A stretch of DNA of 33,599 nt from JACVRX01 sp035697245 (GCA_035697245.1 DASSDH010000205.1:1-33599), one strand, 5' to 3'. Counted from the stretch's first letter, positions 24,801-33,400 are shown. Notes: generated by a model not told the origin, from the sequence alone. Numbers and translations are program-made.

Positions 24801-25901
24801 TCATCGACTCGCAACGATAACTGGCAGCCGGCGGCGTCCCCAGTGTTCCATCGGTCCGTCGAAGACACCCGGCAGCCGGGCGTGACAAGACAGGCAGCGG
24901 CCACCTTCGTCGAGCCGATAGGTGCGGATGTCATACCAGTCACGGACGATCATGGCGGACCCGCAGGAGGGGCAGTGGGTGGTGCCGCCCTCGGCGTCAT
25001 GGACGTTGCCGGTGTAGACGAAGTTCAGGCCGTTGGCCACCGCGATCTGGCGCGCCCGGCTGAGCGTCGCCGCCGGAGTACGTGGCACGTCGAGCATCTT
25101 GTAGTCGGGGTGGAATGCAGTGAAGTGCAGCGGCACATCCGGCCCCAGGGTGTCCCTGATCCAACTGGTCTCGGCGTCGATCTCCGCCTCGGAGTCGTTC
25201 TTACCTGGGATCAGCAGCGTGGTGATCTCGAACCAGACGTCGGTCTCGTGCCGCAGGTAGCGGAGCGTATCCAGCACCGGGTCGAGGCGGGCTGCGCAAA
25301 CCCGGTGGTAGAAGTCGTCGGTGAAGGCCTTCAGGTCGACATTGGCCGCATCCATGTGCGCATAGAACTCAGCGCGCGGTTCGGCGCACATGTACCCCGC
25401 GGTCACTGCGATGGCTTTGACACCGCGCTCGTGACAGGCGTCCGCAACGTCCGCGGCGTACTCCCAGAAGATCACCGGATCGTTGTAGGTAAATGCGACG
25501 CTCCGGCAGCCGAGCGACTCCGCTGTCCGCGCGATCGTCTCCGGGGACGCCTGGTCGGCCAGCGTGTCGATCTCCCGGGACTTGGAGATGTCCCAGTTCT
25601 GGCAGAACTTGCAGGCCAAGTTGCAGCCCGCGGTTCCGAACGACAACACCGGTGACCCGGGCAGGAAGTGGTTGAGCGGCTTCTTCTCCACCGGGTCTAC
25701 GCAGAAGCCACTGGACCGTCCGTACGACGTCAGCACGATCTGGTCATCGACCCGAGCCCGGACGAAACACAGCCCGCGCTGACCCTCGTGCAAGCGGCAG
25801 GCCCGTGGGCACACGTCACACTGGACCCGGCCGTCGTCGAGCCGATGCCAGTGGCGGGTCGTGACGGTGAACGGGTCGTCGATCGTCGGCACGTCGGTCA
25901 T
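24801..25901 (-). CDS. amrS: Radical SAM enzyme of the AmmeMemoRadiSam type (AmrS)
   Basis: 366 residues. The radical SAM cluster motif CxxxCxxC is Cys93, 97, 100 (CNLACKFC). An N-terminal Cys group (CDVCPRACRLHEGQRGLC, 28-45) and a C-terminal zinc-ribbon pattern (CPSCGS...CLSCHARLPG) mark the AmrS group, related to pyruvate formate-lyase activating enzyme. AmrS normally occurs with AMMECR1 (AmrA) and MEMO (AmrB) genes; neither is adjacent here. The function of the system is unsettled. The ATG at 25901 is preferred over 25922 because GAGAGG lies upstream and the added residues are not conserved-looking. Confidence 0.85.
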   Translation of the reverse strand: MTDVPTIDDPFTVTTRHWHRLDDGRVQCDVCPRACRLHEGQRGLCFVRARVDDQIVLTSYGRSSGFCVDPVEKKPLNHFLPGSPVLSFGTAGCNLACKFCQNWDISKSREIDTLADQASPETIARTAESLGCRSVAFTYNDPVIFWEYAADVADACHERGVKAIAVTAGYMCAEPRAEFYAHMDAANVDLKAFTDDFYHRVCAARLDPVLDTLRYLRHETDVWFEITTLLIPGKNDSEAEIDAETSWIRDTLGPDVPLHFTAFHPDYKMLDVPRTPAATLSRARQIAVANGLNFVYTGNVHDAEGGTTHCPSCGSAMIVRDWYDIRTYRLDEGGRCLSCHARLPGVFDGPMEHWGRRRLPVIVASR

Positions 25902-25991
25902 GTCTTGCCGCCTCTCGTCCACGGTATGCCGAGACTGCGCGGAGGACTACCGTGGCCTCACCCCAGATGGACGATTGCGGAGGTGATCGCT

Positions 25992-26258
25992 GTGCCACCC
26001 GCCGGTTGGAACGTCGAGATTCAGTTCGAGGAAGACGAGTCGCTGACCTCTGCTGCGAGCCTGTTGCAGTTGCCGGAGGGGCCGGCGCTGCAAGGGCGTG
26101 GGCAGGCCCGGCGCAATCCGGCCGATCCCGCGCAGCCGCAGATCGGGGAGGAGATCGCGGCAGCCCGCGCCCTGTCTGATCTGGTGCATCAGCTGCTGGA
26201 CAAAGCTGCCGCCGAGATCGAGGACGTCACGCACAAGCCCGCGCATCTCACTGGTTGA
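25992..26258 (+). CDS. DUF1876 family small protein
   Basis: 88 residues, the usual size of this actinobacterial family. The pattern GWNVEIQFEEDESLTSA, LQGRGQARRNPAD and IGEEIAAARALSDLVHQLLDKAA is characteristic. GGAGG eight bases before the GTG at 25992 decides the start. The family is thought to adopt a double-stranded-RNA-binding-like fold, but no function is established. It is divergent from amrS. Confidence 0.82.
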   Translation: MPPAGWNVEIQFEEDESLTSAASLLQLPEGPALQGRGQARRNPADPAQPQIGEEIAAARALSDLVHQLLDKAAAEIEDVTHKPAHLTG

Positions 26259-26284
26259 GTTGCTCAAAGCTCGGAGAGTCAGTC

Positions 26285-27126
26285 ATGTGCCTTGCCGAAA
26301 CGCATGAAGCGGTAAGTGGTCAGCTGGCAGCGCCTCATCGGCACCAGCATCCTTCCCTCACCCGTCGTGCTGTTATCGCCGGCGGCATCGGGGCCGCCGT
26401 TGGTGCAATCGCTGCGCCTAATGCGGCCGTCGCCTCCCCACGCCCCAAGATGCGCGACCTCACCTGGACGTTCTCGCCGTCCTTCCCCGTCTTCGTCGAT
26501 GGCGAGGAAGCGACTCGTTCGACCCACGTGACCATCGAGGAGAACGGCTACTACCTCCAGCGGTGGACCTTCTACGAGCACACCGCGACCCACATGGATG
26601 CACCAGGCCATTTCACCGTCGGGGGTCGGCTGTCACCTGAGATCACGCTGGACGAGCTGTTCGTTCCTGCTGTTGTGGTCGACATCAGCGACAAGGTGCG
26701 CCGCAACCATGATGCGAGGTCATGGTTGACGACCTGATCAGGTTCGAGCGGCGACACGGACGCATCCCACGGCGTTCTGCCGTGCTCATGTACTCGGGGT
26801 GGGAGACCAGGGCCGGCTCGACGGACCTCTACCGCGGGACGGATGCTAGCGGCGGGTACCACTTCCCGGGTTTCGACGTCGAGGCCGTCGACTGGCTGAT
26901 CGCGCGACGGAACATCACTGCGATCGGGGTCGACACAATGAGCCTCGATCATGGCCCGTCCGCCACCTTCGACGTCAACGTGAACCTGCTCGGCGCCGAT
27001 CGATGGGGATTGGAGAACCTCCGCAACACCGGGGACATCCCACCGGTCGGCACGGAGCTGTTCGTCGGCCTCATCCCGTGGGAGGAAGGCTCCGGTGGAC
27101 CGTGCCGGGTGATCGCCCGCTGGTAG
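26285..27126 (+). pseudogene. Tat-exported cyclase-family hydrolase, frameshifted
   Basis: The first part (26285-26737) has a twin-arginine signal (LTRRAVIAGG, Arg27-Arg28, likely cut after AAVA at residue 50) and the cyclase metal motif HTATHMDAPGH (His99, His103, Asp105, His109). It then runs out of frame at TGA 26735. The rest of the domain continues in the -1 frame from about 26713 to 27126 (VDDLIRFERRHGRIP, LMYSGWETRAG, AIGVDTMSLDHG). Joined, they make a typical protein of about 280 residues related to kynurenine formamidase. One missing base between 26713 and 26737 explains the split; no slippery heptamer is there. It is either a recent pseudogene or a sequencing error. ATG 26285 has GGAGAG seven bases upstream. 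Confidence 0.8.
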
Positions 27127-27179
27127 CGCTGGCCCGCCGACATCGCGGACGGGATGTTGGTCGGGTAGCGAGGTCGATG

Positions 27180-27566
27180 TCACTGACTGGCCGAGCGAGC
27201 AAGGTGGAGGAACTCGGTCACGTCGAGCACGGCGAGTATCTGGCGCACGACGGGCGGAGCGGACCGGCGGGTGGCGTCGTGAACGACCCGTGGAGCGGTG
27301 AGCCGTATCCGGCGGCCCCGCGTCTGAAGCGAGCAGCCGCCGGCGGCAAGGACGTTCTTGACCCAGTCTGTGTCCCCGCCGTAGGTGAGTGCGATCACAA
27401 TTCCGTCGGGCACTCGGAACACGTTCACCGGTGTGCGGTAGGCATGGCCCGAGCGCCGGCCGATGTGCTCGACGATCCCGAAGCCGGGCAGCCAGCCGGC
27501 GACGATCGACGAGATCCGGTTGGTGACAACCTTGTTGAACCGCGCTACCGATCGCGGAATTACCAC
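27180..27566 (-). CDS. F420-dependent (deazaflavin) nitroreductase-family protein
   Basis: 128 residues. GRRSGHAYRTPVNVF and YGGDTDWVKNVLAAG are the signature of the Ddn-like deazaflavin-dependent oxidoreductases, which use reduced F420 to reduce quinones or other electrophiles. The start is GTG 27566. Its presence implies that the host makes coenzyme F420. It converges on the broken cyclase gene and is divergent from the metalloprotease. Confidence 0.86.
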   Translation of the reverse strand: MVIPRSVARFNKVVTNRISSIVAGWLPGFGIVEHIGRRSGHAYRTPVNVFRVPDGIVIALTYGGDTDWVKNVLAAGGCSLQTRGRRIRLTAPRVVHDATRRSAPPVVRQILAVLDVTEFLHLARSASQ

Positions 27567-27728
27567 CGCCGAGTGCTACCTCTCCAGCGAGTACAGCGGA
27601 CGGTCAAGTGTGACCCTCCGGCGACCAGCTGGGGCGATAACCGCTGACATTTCGCGTCGCCGGCGGTATCAACGGAGCGGGCAAGGCACTCTGATCAGCG
27701 ACCGGGAAGTCGATACCAAGGGGGAAAC

Positions 27729-29966
27729 GTGATCATCAAGCCGGAGACCCAACCGACTGCAGAGCTACCGGCGGCCGACGACGACCGTTCGGACCTGAGC
27801 GAAACCGCGGAGGTCCGGACCGTCACGCGGGTCAGTGGACGCTACGAGGCTTCCGCCGATGAGCAGGAGTCATTCGAACTCGCCGGAAGTGATCCGGACG
27901 CAGCGGCGCTCTCGTCACTGCCACACGCGGCTCAGGCCGGACGCGAGGAACTGCGCCTCGACGTCGACGGAACCTACCCGCAGCAGACCACAAGCGGCGT
28001 GGCCGTGTTCGGGCTGCAGCGTGTCCATTGGATCGCGTCGCTCACTCCCGCCGCCGGCGACAGTTGGGACGGCACGGTCTTATACAAGGACGGGCCCGCT
28101 GGTGTTTTCCCGTATACGACCGTGAACGTGCGCGTCCACCCGAACGCGGGCTCGCTCAAGAAGCGTGTGCGCGTGCGGTTCGAGGCGCCTGGTGGCCTGC
28201 ACCGAATCCGCTGGTTCGATTACAAATCCCGCTTCTTCCACAAAGTCGACTTCGAGTTCGACGCTGCCGAGGGCGAGGCGGCAACGACGGAGATCGACAC
28301 GGCCGCGCATCCCAACCATCCTGCCGGCCTCCCAGCCGAGCAGCTGACCATCCGGAAGGTGTTCCAGCGGGCCGGCTTCTACGTCTCCCAGTCACCAGGC
28401 GGCACGGTGCCGATCGTCGGCGCCGGCTCTAACGCTCAGTGGAGCGACAACGAGATGCACGACGCGATGCAGGTCTTCTGGTCGCGGTTCAGTGCCACGT
28501 CGCAGTGGGCGATGTGGGTCTTCTTTGCGTCGCTGCACGAGCAGGGCACCAGCCTCGGCGGCATCATGTTCGACGACATCGGGCCGAACCACCGTCAGGG
28601 CACCGCGATCTTCAATGACGCGTTCATCTCCGTGCCTCCGCCGAACGACCCGAACCCGGCGGCGTGGGTCCAGCGGATGATCTTCTGGACCGCCTGCCAC
28701 GAGATGGGGCACGCGTTCAACCTGGCCCACTCCTGGCAGAAGTCGCTGGGCACGCCCTGGGTTCCGGGCCTGGCCAACGAGCCCGAGGTCCGCAGCTTCA
28801 TGAACTACCCGTTCCGGGTGGCGGGCGGAGAGAGCAAGTTCTTCGCCGATTTCGAATACCGGTTCAGCGACGCCGAACTGCTGTTCTTACGGCATGCGCC
28901 GGAGCGGTTGGTACAGATGGGCAACGCGGCGTGGTTCGACCACCACGGTTTCCAGGAGGCGAAAGTGTCGCCGCGGCCCGCGCTGCGGCTGGACCTGCGG
29001 GTCAACCGGGATGCCGGCATCTTCGAGTACCTCGAGCCAGTCACGCTGGAGCTCAAGCTCACCAACGACTCCACGGAGCCGCAGATCGTCGACGCGAACG
29101 TCCTGCGCGGCGTCGAGTCGATGACCGTGGTCATCAAGCCACAGGGCAAACCGGCCCGCGAGTTCACGCCGTTCGGGCGCTACTGCTACCTGCCGGACAA
29201 CGTGGTTCTCTATCCGGGCGAGTCGATCTATGCACCGTTGAGCGTCTCCGCCGGGCTCAACGGCTGGGACATCGCCGACCCTGGTCGCTACCTCCTGCAG
29301 GTCGCCTTGCATCGGGACGTCGAGGACCTGATCTCCAACGAGCTGTATCTACGGGTAGCACCGCCGCGGAGCTACGAGGAGGAGCTGATCGCCCAGGAGG
29401 TCTTCACCGAGGACGTCGGACGGGTGCTCGCCGTCCGCGGGTCCGAGGTCCTATCCAGCGCGAACGACGTGCTGCGCACGGTCGTCGACCGCCTCAATGA
29501 TCGACGCATTGCCATCCATGCTGCTGTCGCCCTGGCGGCTCCGGAGGCGAAGGATTACAAGGTCCTGACGACTGATCCGACAACTGAGGCCGGCCTGCAG
29601 GTGAAGACCCGAGACGCCAAGCCGCAGGAGGCCCGTCGGCTCCTCGATCAGGCACTGACGGCACGGCGGGAGGATGCTGCAGAGACGCTCGGCCACATCG
29701 GATACCTCCGGGAGACCGATGCCGCGTCCGAGTTCCTGGCCGAGGCGGGCGATCCGTCGGCCGCCGCGGAGACCCAGTCCGCCGCCTACGAGACCTTGTC
29801 GACCCGGACGGTCGGCGACCGCAAGGTCCTCTCCAGTGTGCTCGACGCGGTCGCTCGCAAGCGGGATCAATACGAGGAGATGGCGAAGCCGGCCAAGCCC
29901 AGGTCCACCCGGGCGAAGTCCGCGCGCAGCAGGTCGACTCGGAGCCGGTCGAAGCCGGCCAAGTAG
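27729..29966 (+). CDS. Metzincin-like metalloprotease with basic histone-like tail
   Basis: 745 residues, GTG start with GGGGGA nine bases upstream. The zinc site HEMGHAFNLAH (His324, Glu325, His328, His334) is an HExxHxxNxxH form of the metzincin motif, and SFMNYP (Met358) 24 residues later fits the Met-turn. Layout: acidic N-terminus (1-75), a beta-rich domain (75-190), the protease region (about 205-400), a second beta-rich domain (405-545), a helical region (550-715) and a Lys/Arg/Ser/Ala/Pro tail from about 718. No signal peptide or membrane segment is seen, so it appears intracellular unless exported by another route. The protein is not recognised as a named family, and its substrate is unknown. 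Confidence 0.75.
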   Translation: MIIKPETQPTAELPAADDDRSDLSETAEVRTVTRVSGRYEASADEQESFELAGSDPDAAALSSLPHAAQAGREELRLDVDGTYPQQTTSGVAVFGLQRVHWIASLTPAAGDSWDGTVLYKDGPAGVFPYTTVNVRVHPNAGSLKKRVRVRFEAPGGLHRIRWFDYKSRFFHKVDFEFDAAEGEAATTEIDTAAHPNHPAGLPAEQLTIRKVFQRAGFYVSQSPGGTVPIVGAGSNAQWSDNEMHDAMQVFWSRFSATSQWAMWVFFASLHEQGTSLGGIMFDDIGPNHRQGTAIFNDAFISVPPPNDPNPAAWVQRMIFWTACHEMGHAFNLAHSWQKSLGTPWVPGLANEPEVRSFMNYPFRVAGGESKFFADFEYRFSDAELLFLRHAPERLVQMGNAAWFDHHGFQEAKVSPRPALRLDLRVNRDAGIFEYLEPVTLELKLTNDSTEPQIVDANVLRGVESMTVVIKPQGKPAREFTPFGRYCYLPDNVVLYPGESIYAPLSVSAGLNGWDIADPGRYLLQVALHRDVEDLISNELYLRVAPPRSYEEELIAQEVFTEDVGRVLAVRGSEVLSSANDVLRTVVDRLNDRRIAIHAAVALAAPEAKDYKVLTTDPTTEAGLQVKTRDAKPQEARRLLDQALTARREDAAETLGHIGYLRETDAASEFLAEAGDPSAAAETQSAAYETLSTRTVGDRKVLSSVLDAVARKRDQYEEMAKPAKPRSTRAKSARSRSTRSRSKPAK

Positions 29967-29980
29967 CAGCTCGGATTCGG

Positions 29981-30014
29981 GGAGCCCTTCGGTCACAGAT
30001 AGCCGAAGGGCTCC
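29981..30014. terminator. Bidirectional terminator hairpin
   Basis: A 12-bp perfect stem (29981-29992 with 30003-30014) with a 10-base loop lies between two convergent genes, 15 bases after the metalloprotease stop. On the minus strand it includes the stop and the last codons of the small gene, so it can end both transcripts. Confidence 0.75.
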
Positions 30015-30295
30015 TTCGACGTCCGGAATACGACTTCGCCGTCCTGCAGCGAGACTCCTACGTGAATGCGGTCCGGGACGTAAACCTGGTAGCGGCCGGT
30101 CAGGTCGTCCTGTGACGGCACGGTGACCTCCAGGATGGCCTCGTCCTCGTCGATCGGAACCTCGAACGAATCGGCCAGCCCGATCTGCATGCGGGTGTTG
30201 ACGTCGGTGCTGTCGAAGACCTGCTGGCCGTTGACGACCACCACGACCGCGTCCTGCTCAAAGCCCTCCTCCAACGCCACGTTGAGAACGCCCAC
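29993..30295 (-). CDS. Hypothetical protein, 100 residues
   Basis: Unrecognised acidic protein with alternating hydrophobic stretches (AVVVVVNGQQVFDS, AILEVTVPS, RYQVYVPDRIHVGVSL) that suggest an all-beta, immunoglobulin-like or carbohydrate-binding-like sandwich. No signal peptide or membrane segment. GTG start with GAGAGG upstream. A stress-sigma-like promoter lies 46-71 bases ahead. It faces the metalloprotease gene tail to tail; a functional link is possible but unsupported. Confidence 0.65.
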   Translation of the reverse strand: MGVLNVALEEGFEQDAVVVVVNGQQVFDSTDVNTRMQIGLADSFEVPIDEDEAILEVTVPSQDDLTGRYQVYVPDRIHVGVSLQDGEVVFRTSKEPFGYL

Positions 30296-30340
30296 GCCGC
30301 CACCGCCTCTCGTCTGCTGGCCAACCTACGCCGGCGCGCT

Positions 30341-30366
30341 CTACCCCACAGAGAGCGGCTGCGAAC
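30341..30366 (-). promoter_or_regulatory. Candidate stress-sigma promoter (GTTC-N16-GGGTAG)
   Basis: On the minus strand, GTTC (30363-30366) and GGGTAG (30341-30346) are 16 bases apart, close to the SigB/SigF-type pattern GTTT-N14-17-GGGTAT. The spacing equals that of the candidate ahead of the RsbU-type gene 1.4 kb away. It lies partly beside the citrate synthase stop codon. Confidence 0.35.
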
Positions 30367-30371
30367 CGGGC

Positions 30372-31700
30372 CTACCGTTCGGCGGCCAGGACGTAGTCGC
30401 GAGTCGGCGGTCCGACGTAGAGCTGTTTCGGCCGGGCGATCTTCTGCTCCTTGTCGTTGATGAGCTCCAGCCACTGCGACACCCAGCCGCTGACCCGGGG
30501 AATGGCAAACATCACCGTGAACATCGTGGTGGGGATCCCGAGAGCCTGGTAGATGAGGCCGGAGTAGAAATCGACGTTCGGGTACAGCTTCCGGCTGACG
30601 AAATACTCGTCCTCCAGCGCAATGCGCTCGAGCTCCAGCGCCACGTCGAGGAGCGGGTTGCCGCCGGATGCGTCGATGACTTCCATCGTGTGCCGCTTGA
30701 TGATCGTCGCCCTGGGGTCGTAGTTCTTGTACACCCGGTGACCGAAACCCATCAGCCGCTCGTCGCCACGTTTGACACCTTCGATGAACGACGGGATGTT
30801 CTCGACCGATTGCACCCGCTGCAGCATGGACAGCACGGCTTCGTTGGCTCCGCCGTGCAGCGGGCCGTAGAGGGCGGCGATCCCGGCGGCAACGGCCGAG
30901 TACGGGTCCACTCGGGACGACCCGACGGCGCGCACCGCGTTCGTAGAACAGTTCTGCTCGTGGTCGGCATGCAAGATCCACAGCACGTCGATAGCCCGCT
31001 CGACGCGGGGATCGACCTCGTAGTCGTGCTCAGACATCTTCCACATCATCGACATGAAGTTGCCGACGAAGGACAACTGGTTGTCCGGGTAGACGTACGG
31101 CAGACCTTGTGAATGCCGATAGCTGAACGCCGCGAGCGTGGCGACCTTGGCGACGAGCCGGACGATCTGGCGCTGGACGACGTCGTCGTCGTCCAGCTTC
31201 GAGGACTCCGGGTAGAACGTCGACAGCGCGCCGATGGATGCGAGCAGCATGCCCATCGGGTGCGCGGTGTAACGGAAGCCCATCATGAACTGCTTGATGT
31301 TCTCGTGGACGAACGTGTGGTTGGTGATGTCGTAGACCCACTGCTCATATTGCTGCGGCGTGGGAAGTTCGCCGTGGATCAGCAGGTAGGTCACCTCCAG
31401 GTAGGTCGATTGTTCCGCCAGCTGCTCGATCGGGTATCCCCGATACGAGAGTTGTCCCTTGTCGCCGTCGAGGAACGTGATGGCGCTGCGGCACGAGGCC
31501 GTATTGACGAACCCGGGGTCGAAGCTGGCGAGGCCGGGATCGTCGTCGTCCAGCTTGATCTTCTTCAGCTCGCTGGCTTGGATGGCGCCGTCCTCGAGAG
31601 GCAGCTCGTACGTGCGTCCGGTCCGGTTGTCGGTCACGGTCAGCGACGGCTGTGGTTCCCGGTCGGCGCCCCCGCCTTGAACGTCCTGTGTCTCGCTCAC
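30372..31700 (-). CDS. gltA: Citrate synthase
   Basis: 442 residues, matching actinobacterial type II citrate synthases. Visible motifs include LSYRGYPIEQLAE, TAHPMGML, the catalytic-region segment LHADHEQNCSTNAVR, GPLHGGANEAVL, MGFGHRVYKNYDPRA and the C-terminal Asp region LYPNVDFYSGLIY. It condenses acetyl-CoA and oxaloacetate in the cytoplasm, the first step of the TCA cycle. The GTG start at 31700 is chosen because GAGGG is seven bases upstream; an ATG at 31736 would add 12 residues. It is divergent from the RsbU-type gene with 99 bases between. Confidence 0.95.
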   Translation of the reverse strand: MSETQDVQGGGADREPQPSLTVTDNRTGRTYELPLEDGAIQASELKKIKLDDDDPGLASFDPGFVNTASCRSAITFLDGDKGQLSYRGYPIEQLAEQSTYLEVTYLLIHGELPTPQQYEQWVYDITNHTFVHENIKQFMMGFRYTAHPMGMLLASIGALSTFYPESSKLDDDDVVQRQIVRLVAKVATLAAFSYRHSQGLPYVYPDNQLSFVGNFMSMMWKMSEHDYEVDPRVERAIDVLWILHADHEQNCSTNAVRAVGSSRVDPYSAVAAGIAALYGPLHGGANEAVLSMLQRVQSVENIPSFIEGVKRGDERLMGFGHRVYKNYDPRATIIKRHTMEVIDASGGNPLLDVALELERIALEDEYFVSRKLYPNVDFYSGLIYQALGIPTTMFTVMFAIPRVSGWVSQWLELINDKEQKIARPKQLYVGPPTRDYVLAAER

Positions 31701-31742
31701 GGTCGGACCCTCGCTATCTGTCAGAGCTGGCAGCATCTCACC

Positions 31743-31768
31743 GTTTCGGTCATCGATCATGCGGGAAT
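31743..31768 (+). promoter_or_regulatory. Candidate stress-sigma promoter (GTTT-N16-GGGAAT)
   Basis: GTTT (31743-31746) and GGGAAT (31763-31768), 16 bases apart, match the SigB/SigF-family consensus GTTT-N-GGGWAT. The element lies 31 bases ahead of the start of a gene for an RsbU-type phosphatase, a class often under control of the sigma factor it activates. Confidence 0.5.
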
Positions 31769-31799
31769 AACCGAACTGAGTCGAGGGTACGGGGACAGA

Positions 31800-33008
31800 A
31801 TGGACTGGCCGGAAGCGCCACGACATGCCGCACTCGTCGACATGCTTCAGCGCGCCCACTTGTGCCAGCCGGACGAACTCCCAGCGGAGATCAACGCCGC
31901 GGTGAGTCGGCTGGGACTCGAGATCACGGTCTATCTGGTCGACTACGAGCAGCACCGGCTCTGGCCACTGACCGAACGAGGCAAGCCGACGGCGGATCCG
32001 TTGTCCGTCGACGGAACACTCGCGGGCCGAGCATTTGCATCGGTGCGGACGATGGCGGCCGGCGAGGCGGCTCGGCCCGACCGGTTGTGGGTTCCGATGA
32101 TCGACGGCTCGGAGCGGCTCGGTGTCGCGGAAGTAGTCCTGCACGAGGTGCCACCGGATCTCGCTGACCTGCGCGAGTTCTGCGAAGCGCTGGTCGGGCT
32201 CGTCGGGCACTTGCTCACGGTGAAGCTGCCCTATGGCGACACGCTGGAACAGGTCCGCAGGACCCAACCGATGACCGCGGCCGCCGAGCTCCTCTTGGCA
32301 TCGCTGCCGCCCTTGACGTTCAGTTGCCACCGCCTGGTGATCAGTGCCGTACTCGAGCCGAGCTACGACGTCGGGGGCGATGCGTACGACTATGCCGTGG
32401 ACGGGCCGCTCGCCCAGTTCATGGTTCTCGACGCCATGGGCCGTGGAATGCGAGCCGGCCTGACCTGCGTCGTGGCGATGGCTGCCATGCGGACCGCCCG
32501 GCGAGAGAACAAGGGGTTGTTCGCGATCGGCCGGGCAGCCGACGCGGCCCTCGTCGAGCATTTCGCCGACCAGCGGTTCGTCACCGCCGTCCTCGGCGAG
32601 CTGGAAATGGACACCGGCCGGCTCCGCTACATCAACGCCGGCCATCCGGCGCCGCTGTTGTTGCGGCACGGCAGGGCGGTACGGGCGCTCACCGGCGGGC
32701 GGCGGATGCCGCTCGGACTGGACGACAGCGCCATCGAGATAGCAGAGGAATCCCTGGAGCCCGGCGACCGCTTGCTGCTCTACACCGACGGTGTGACCGA
32801 GGCGCGTGACGATGCCGGCGAGCTCTTCGGCACCGATCACCTGGTCGACCTCGCCGAGCGGAGTGCGGTCGACGAACTGCCGGCGCCAGAGAACTTGCGT
32901 CGCCTCGCGCACAGCGTCATGCAGCACCAAGGCGGCCTCCCGACCGACGACGCAACGATCATGCTCGTCGAATGGTCGGAGAAGGCAGCGGAACGGACCC
33001 AGCCATGA
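31800..33008 (+). CDS. RsbU-type PP2C (SpoIIE-domain) serine phosphatase with GAF-like N-terminus
   Basis: 402 residues. The N-terminal 180 residues resemble a degenerate GAF sensor domain. The C-terminal SpoIIE/PP2C domain shows YDVGGDAYDYA, VLDAMGRGMRAG, INAGHPAPLLLR, LLLYTDGVTEARDD and DDATIMLVEW, with the metal-binding Asp residues in place. Such enzymes dephosphorylate a STAS anti-sigma antagonist and so switch on an alternative sigma factor. The stop overlaps the start of just such a STAS gene (ATGA). No anti-sigma kinase or sigma factor is in the window. Confidence 0.88.
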   Translation: MDWPEAPRHAALVDMLQRAHLCQPDELPAEINAAVSRLGLEITVYLVDYEQHRLWPLTERGKPTADPLSVDGTLAGRAFASVRTMAAGEAARPDRLWVPMIDGSERLGVAEVVLHEVPPDLADLREFCEALVGLVGHLLTVKLPYGDTLEQVRRTQPMTAAAELLLASLPPLTFSCHRLVISAVLEPSYDVGGDAYDYAVDGPLAQFMVLDAMGRGMRAGLTCVVAMAAMRTARRENKGLFAIGRAADAALVEHFADQRFVTAVLGELEMDTGRLRYINAGHPAPLLLRHGRAVRALTGGRRMPLGLDDSAIEIAEESLEPGDRLLLYTDGVTEARDDAGELFGTDHLVDLAERSAVDELPAPENLRRLAHSVMQHQGGLPTDDATIMLVEWSEKAAERTQP

Positions 33009-33400
33009 GTGAAGCCTCGAACAGAAGTGCGTTCTCCAGTGAGTTGTCCCCGCACACCGGAGCCCGGGTCACCGCCCGGGTCGCAGACGTCACGCGCGAG
33101 TACACGGTCGTGGTCGCCTCCGGCGAGATCGACTTCCAGAGTTACCAGCCGTTGCAAGAACTGCTGAGGACCCAGTTGCGGTTGGGCCGGTCCAAGCTGG
33201 TGCTGGACCTCAGCGCGGTCGGCTTCTGCGACTCGTCCGGGCTGGGGATGTTCGTTTCCGTGCACCGCCGGGCCGGCATGGCTGATGGGTGGCTTCGGCT
33301 GGCCCGCCCGAGCCCACAACTGCGCCGAATCCTCACCGTGACCAATCTCGACCGGTTGCTCGGCGCCTATGACGACATCGCCGCTGCGGTGAAGGCTTAG
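33005..33400 (+). CDS. STAS-domain anti-sigma factor antagonist (RsbV-like)
   Basis: 131 residues. The STAS domain carries the phosphorylation site in LDLSAVGFCDSSGLGMFV, with Ser77 in the position of the regulated serine of RsbV. A 25-residue polar N-terminal extension precedes it. It is translated from an ATG overlapping the phosphatase stop, so the two are made together. The dephosphorylated form would bind an anti-sigma kinase and free a stress sigma factor. Confidence 0.88.
   Translation: MSEASNRSAFSSELSPHTGARVTARVADVTREYTVVVASGEIDFQSYQPLQELLRTQLRLGRSKLVLDLSAVGFCDSSGLGMFVSVHRRAGMADGWLRLARPSPQLRRILTVTNLDRLLGAYDDIAAAVKA

Noticed and set aside
26722..27126. Second half of the cyclase as an independent gene
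   Set aside because: It starts in the middle of a conserved domain, lacks the metal ligands, and its ATG has no properly spaced ribosome site.
31701..32930. Upstream extension of the citrate synthase frame across the RsbU-type gene
   Set aside because: The extension is antisense to a conserved phosphatase, has no recognisable domain, and a good GTG start with a ribosome site exists at 31700.
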